From: Gammaproteobacteria bacterium
GTDB taxonomy: Bacteria; Pseudomonadota; Gammaproteobacteria; GRL18
Length of the DNA stretch: 9,527 nt
NCBI GenBank assembly: GCA_027076245.1
Contig: JALTKC010000546.1
Location: forward strand, 1-9,527
Reading direction: 5' to 3'
Made by a program: the position numbers and the translations under genes. This document shows positions 6,921 to 9,527 of this stretch, in pieces; positions within the stretch are counted from its first letter, which is position 1; each line of letters begins with the position of its first letter. The notes below the pieces were generated by a model. That model ran no database searches and was not told the origin of the DNA. It worked only from the letters and a program-made list of their open reading frames with translations.

Positions 6921-7847
6921 ATGAGCATTTCCAGAGAACGACTGCGTACCCTGAGTCGTTATTCATTTTATTTGTTGTTTTTACTGGCACCCTGGCTGGA
7001 TATTTTTAGGTTTGACTTAAACGCCGGTCATTTTGTTATCTTTGGTCACGCCTGGATATTTGGACTGGAACCATCCCAGTATCAATGTTTTGATACGCCC
7101 ACTCAGGTTAAGCACCTGGTATTTAATTTTATTGTTCCAGTGGTCGTTCTGGTGAGTGTGTTTATTTTTTTCTCATGGAAATATGGACGCTTGTATTGCG
7201 GCTGGTTATGTCCTCATTTTTCAGTAGTTGAAACCATTAACCGTTTAATGGAAAAATATCTGGAACGGGTAACACTCTGGGAGAAACCGCTGAGAGACTC
7301 AAAATCCGGTGCCTGGTTGCTGATACTGCTGCTGTGCCTGCTTATTGCCTTTATCTGGGCATTTACCATTTTAAGTTATGTTTTACCGCCGTTTGAGTTA
7401 TTTCATGACTTGCTCAGGGCTGATCTGACTTTTGGGCCTAGTGTTTTTTTACTGGTTATGACACTGGTGTTAACCCTGGATTTCTTTTTTGCCCGGCATC
7501 TGTTCTGTAAATACGGCTGTTCTGTAGGGATGTTACAGAGCTTTGCCTGGATGGGTAATCCCAGAGCACTGGTCATCGGTTTTGACAAGTCCAGAGCCAG
7601 CCTGTGCCAGTCCTGTAACAATGAATGTGATAAAGCCTGTCCGATGCGTTTGCCGGTGAGGGGGATTAAGCGGGCAAAAATTACCTGTACTCAGTGTGGT
7701 GTCTGTTTAACGGCCTGCGACTCTGTGCAGGAAAAAGCCGCGAATAATGAACCCCGGGTTATTAACTGGGTAAGTGGTGATAAGGCAGTGGATGTGGACA
7801 GAAAAGCCGCTGGTTTTGATATTAAGCGTTTAAAAAAATCTACCTGA
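6921..7847 (+). CDS. Membrane-bound 4Fe-4S protein, CcoG/NapH-like polyferredoxin (short form)
   Basis: This is an inner-membrane protein with cytoplasmic iron-sulfur clusters, expected to pass electrons between the quinone side of the membrane and a partner. About four hydrophobic segments are seen, near 13-30, 66-86, 131-154 and 171-190. Membrane-edge pairs CGWLC (C93, C97) and CKYGC (C196, C200) match the CxxxCP-type pairs of CcoG/RdxA/FixG and NapH, with the second Pro replaced by Ser. Two cluster motifs follow: C229-x2-C232-x3-C236-x3-C240-P and C256-x2-C259-x2-C262-x3-C266, the second resembling CcoG. At 308 residues it lacks the FixG C-terminal domain of the roughly 470-residue CcoG, and it stops cleanly, so this looks like a natural short family rather than a broken gene. 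No cbb3 oxidase, nap or copper genes are nearby, so its partner is unknown. Other family roles include copper reduction and quinol oxidation. Confidence 0.85.
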   Translation: MSISRERLRTLSRYSFYLLFLLAPWLDIFRFDLNAGHFVIFGHAWIFGLEPSQYQCFDTPTQVKHLVFNFIVPVVVLVSVFIFFSWKYGRLYCGWLCPHFSVVETINRLMEKYLERVTLWEKPLRDSKSGAWLLILLLCLLIAFIWAFTILSYVLPPFELFHDLLRADLTFGPSVFLLVMTLVLTLDFFFARHLFCKYGCSVGMLQSFAWMGNPRALVIGFDKSRASLCQSCNNECDKACPMRLPVRGIKRAKITCTQCGVCLTACDSVQEKAANNEPRVINWVSGDKAVDVDRKAAGFDIKRLKKST

Positions 7848-7859
7848 GTATATTTTGTG

Positions 7860-7874
7860 CTAAATAAGATTTAG
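7860..7874. other. Small AT-rich palindrome between convergent genes
   Basis: CTAAAT and ATTTAG pair around AAG in the 36-base gap between the ferredoxin and DnaJ-related genes. The stem is weak and neither strand has a T-tract after it, so a role as a bidirectional terminator is only a possibility. Confidence 0.2.
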
Positions 7875-7883
7875 TGGAATCTC

Positions 7884-8501
7884 TTAAACTGAACCAGACT
7901 GGTTTGGCGCATTTTTATAAACACTTTTTAAATTATCATAGGCCTGACGGATTTCAATAAAAAAGATGGGGTCGCCGCCCTTGTCAGGATGATGCTGCTG
8001 GCAGAGGCGGCGGTACTGCTGCTGTATCTCCGGCCATTTGGCATTATTATCCAGTTGCAGGCAGGCCAGTGCTTCGGTTTTTTCTTCGCAGACCAGATAA
8101 GTATTCCAGAAACCTTTTAATAGTGCTTCGACATCGGCATCGTTGGTTTTGTTAAAATACTGCCAGTCCCGGTAATACTGACTGAGTTTGGCAAAGGTGT
8201 GTTCAACCTCCAGTGTTTTGCCGGGCTGTAGCCAGGGCGGTGTCTCAGCTATTGGATGCAGCTTGATCTCCAGTGCAGAAATCTGCAGGTAGAGTTTCTG
8301 TTCAAGCAGTTCTTCATGCAGTTCGTAAAGGGCATTCATAACCAGAAAATGCTTACGAAACAGGGCCAGTTCTTCACTGCAGCCTTCTGTAAACTGGCTA
8401 AAGGCTTCACCGCCCAGCAGCCGATGCAGTTGATATTCTTTAAGTACGCCGTCAGTATTTTTAAGGATTTCAAGAATAGGGCGTTTTAAAGGATTATGCA
8501 T
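7884..8501 (-). CDS. DnaJ-related protein with C-terminal J-domain
   Basis: J-domain proteins stimulate the ATPase of DnaK/Hsp70 and direct it to substrates. Here the J-domain is at the C-terminus (about 144-195 of 205): ALACLQLDNN, the helix-II segment WPEIQQQYRRLCQQHHPDKGGD with the HPD triad at 171-173, then FFIEIRQAYDNLKSVY. The first 135 residues (NPLKRPILEILKNTDG, YQLHRLL, FRKHFLVMNALYELHEEL) match my memory of the 'DnaJ-related' N-terminal domain found in gammaproteobacteria. There is no Gly/Phe region, zinc finger or client domain as in classical DnaJ, and no signal peptide, so it should be cytoplasmic. The client is unknown. No Shine-Dalgarno sequence precedes the ATG at 8501, yet MHNPLKRPI looks like the natural N-terminus. 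The gene stands alone, converging on its left neighbour and 123 bases downstream of the phosphatase gene on the same strand. Confidence 0.88.
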   Translation of the reverse strand: MHNPLKRPILEILKNTDGVLKEYQLHRLLGGEAFSQFTEGCSEELALFRKHFLVMNALYELHEELLEQKLYLQISALEIKLHPIAETPPWLQPGKTLEVEHTFAKLSQYYRDWQYFNKTNDADVEALLKGFWNTYLVCEEKTEALACLQLDNNAKWPEIQQQYRRLCQQHHPDKGGDPIFFIEIRQAYDNLKSVYKNAPNQSGSV

Positions 8502-8537
8502 ATTGTATTAAAAATAACTTTGATTAAGCCTGTTTTT

Positions 8538-8557
8538 TCAGCATGGATTTTTGCTGA
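8538..8557. other. Hairpin between phosphatase and DnaJ-related genes
   Basis: TCAGCA (8538-8543) pairs perfectly with TGCTGA (8552-8557) around an 8-base loop. Read on the minus strand, the direction of both flanking genes, it is followed by six A rather than T, so it is not a standard terminator. The rest of the 8502-8624 gap shows no gene and no convincing promoter. Confidence 0.25.
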
Positions 8558-8624
8558 TTGTCTGGAGGGAGCATAAACTCATGTTTTAAGCCGATATTAA
8601 TGGATAATTTCAACTTAATCTCAA

Positions 8625-9395
8625 CTAAATTTCAATTATGGTCAGCTGGTTTTTAGAGTAGGCGCCGGTATCGATATAATGAATATTGCCAATTTTCTGA
8701 GGTTTGTCAAGAATGGTATGCCCGGCATAAATTTCATCAACACCGTCAATGCGATATTTTTTGGGTCTAACAGAATGAATGTATTTACGTGAATAGAGCA
8801 GGCTGTATAAAACCCTGGGTTTATTTAATTCAACTTCCAGTGAAGGCCAGTTGATCTCCTGAGGGATTTCAGCATGAATAATACCGATTTTTTTGCTGGA
8901 GGATTTTATTTCCATGGCAAAAGGTAAGGCTGACAAGGCTTCTACCCAGGGATTTAATGCCGGGTACTTCTCGGTAATGGGCATGTCATTAAGAATATCA
9001 TCATTAAGCTGCTGAATATGAACACCCAGATAGTCAGCCACCCATTGACCGCCATTATGCATATGAAAACGAAAAGCATCGGCACGAAACACCGGGGTGT
9101 TTTCGTTGCACCAGTCCAGAAACATCTGTTCATGGTTGCCTCGAATACAGTAAAACCAGTTTTGTTTTAAATAAAACAGGGCTTTGGAGGAGTCACGTCC
9201 CCGGTCTATTATATCACCAACACTGAACAGACGGTCCCGGTGCGGATCAAAGTTAACCTTTTGTAACTCTTTTTCAAGCAGGTCAAAACAGCCGTGAATA
9301 TCACCGCAGACAAAGTCCCGTCCCCTGTTGTTTTTAAACAGGTATTGAACCCTGGACTGATTATAATCCTGTTTGTAAAGTACGGAATGTTCCAT
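8625..9395 (-). CDS. PphA/PrpA-like metallophosphatase (serine/threonine-type protein phosphatase)
   Basis: This is a calcineurin-fold, two-metal phosphatase of the PPP type found in E. coli PphA/PphB and phage lambda phosphatase. The signature motifs are complete: GDIHG at 31-35 (D32, H34), GDIIDRG at 60-66 (D61, R65), GNHE at 86-89 (N87, H88), IIHAE with H174, and AGHT with H226, then HYIDTGA at 239-245. The order and connecting text (FDPHRDRLFSVGD, NIHYIDTGAY) follow E. coli PphA closely, but this protein has 256 residues against about 218, with roughly 15 extra before the first motif. No signal peptide or membrane segment is seen, so it should be cytoplasmic and dephosphorylate proteins; no substrate is indicated by neighbours. 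The ATG at 9395 has AGG five or six bases upstream. A diadenosine tetraphosphatase (ApaH) is a more distant alternative. Confidence 0.9.
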   Translation of the reverse strand: MEHSVLYKQDYNQSRVQYLFKNNRGRDFVCGDIHGCFDLLEKELQKVNFDPHRDRLFSVGDIIDRGRDSSKALFYLKQNWFYCIRGNHEQMFLDWCNENTPVFRADAFRFHMHNGGQWVADYLGVHIQQLNDDILNDMPITEKYPALNPWVEALSALPFAMEIKSSSKKIGIIHAEIPQEINWPSLEVELNKPRVLYSLLYSRKYIHSVRPKKYRIDGVDEIYAGHTILDKPQKIGNIHYIDTGAYSKNQLTIIEI

Positions 9396-9433
9396 AATGC
9401 CTGCTAAATAGGACCTTTAAAGTCTTTCTGCTG

Positions 9434-9463
9434 ATTATGAGTATTTGTTTATAAAATAAACAA
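9434..9463 (-). promoter_or_regulatory. Candidate promoter of the phosphatase gene
   Basis: On the minus strand TTGTTT (9463-9458) and CATAAT (9439-9434) are spaced by 18 bases; the -10 matches the consensus at five of six positions and the -35 at its TTG. Transcription would begin near 9427, about 31 bases before the ATG. The -35 and most of the spacer coincide with a perfect inverted repeat. Confidence 0.4.
9445..9463. repeat. Perfect 8-bp inverted repeat, operator-like
   Basis: TTGTTTAT (9445-9452) and ATAAACAA (9456-9463) are exact complements around AAA. It overlaps the -35 and spacer of the candidate phosphatase promoter, the usual position of a repressor operator for a dimeric regulator. 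No specific regulator can be assigned. Chance is possible in such AT-rich DNA, although an exact 8-bp arm is uncommon. Confidence 0.45.
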
Positions 9464-9492
9464 GTACTATAAAGAATAAAAAATTTAAAGAT

Positions 9493-9509
9493 ATAGGGGA
9501 CAGCCCTAT
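9493..9509. repeat. GGGGACAG-containing hairpin, possible REP/RAYT-type repeat
   Basis: ATAGGG (9493-9498) pairs perfectly with CCCTAT (9504-9509) around GACAG. The GGGGACAG core recalls sequences next to REP-associated tyrosine transposase genes in proteobacteria, from memory and not checked. The window ends 18 bases later, so a full element or neighbouring transposase cannot be seen. On the minus strand the hairpin is followed by a T-rich stretch starting a few bases on, so it might instead terminate a gene outside the window. Confidence 0.3.
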
Positions 9510-9527
9510 TCTATAATTACATTATAC

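Noticed and set aside
7403..7621. 72-residue antisense frame inside the membrane ferredoxin gene
   Set aside because: It lies opposite conserved Cys motifs of the real gene and lacks start signals.
8256..8489. 77-residue plus-strand frame opposite the DnaJ-related gene
   Set aside because: It is antisense to the conserved N-terminal domain and has no recognisable product.
8561..8589. GGAGGGAG followed by ATG TTT TAA on the plus strand
   Set aside because: The frame is only two codons long and the purine run is probably incidental.

Overview
The window reads as chromosomal DNA of a gammaproteobacterium with fairly AT-leaning sequence. The clues are an overlapping recB-recD pair of the RecBCD type, a PphA/PrpA-like protein phosphatase, and a 'DnaJ-related' protein with its J-domain at the C-terminus, a combination typical of that class. 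I cannot name the genus from sequence alone. All six genes look intact, and none shows clear signs of recent transfer.

Layout: (1) 1-5447, plus strand: recB, beginning with GTG on the first base of the window, then recD overlapping it by ATGA. They encode two of the three subunits of the RecBCD helicase-nuclease for double-strand-break repair and degradation of linear DNA; recC is not in view. (2) 5461-6642, minus strand, converging on recD: a class II ketose-bisphosphate aldolase with an added C-terminal Dabb-like alpha/beta-barrel domain, the most unusual protein here. (3) A divergent intergenic region, 6643-6920, with a promoter candidate for each side and two hairpins. (4) 6921-7847, plus: a short CcoG/NapH-type membrane polyferredoxin with two 4Fe-4S motifs. 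(5) 7884-8501, minus: the DnaJ-related co-chaperone. (6) 8625-9395, minus: the PphA-like metallophosphatase, whose putative promoter carries a perfect 8-bp inverted repeat. (7) 9396-9527: AT-rich DNA ending in a GGGGACAG hairpin that resembles REP/RAYT-type repeats.

Apart from recB-recD the genes do not form an obvious pathway; strand changes and separate promoters suggest independent units. No tRNA, rRNA, CRISPR array, transposase gene or prophage gene was found, and no stretch over 300 bases lacks a gene. I did not find a convincing new multi-gene system. The items most worth following up are the aldolase-Dabb fusion, the short CcoG-like protein with an altered cluster motif, the palindrome at the phosphatase promoter, and the repeat-like end of the window.
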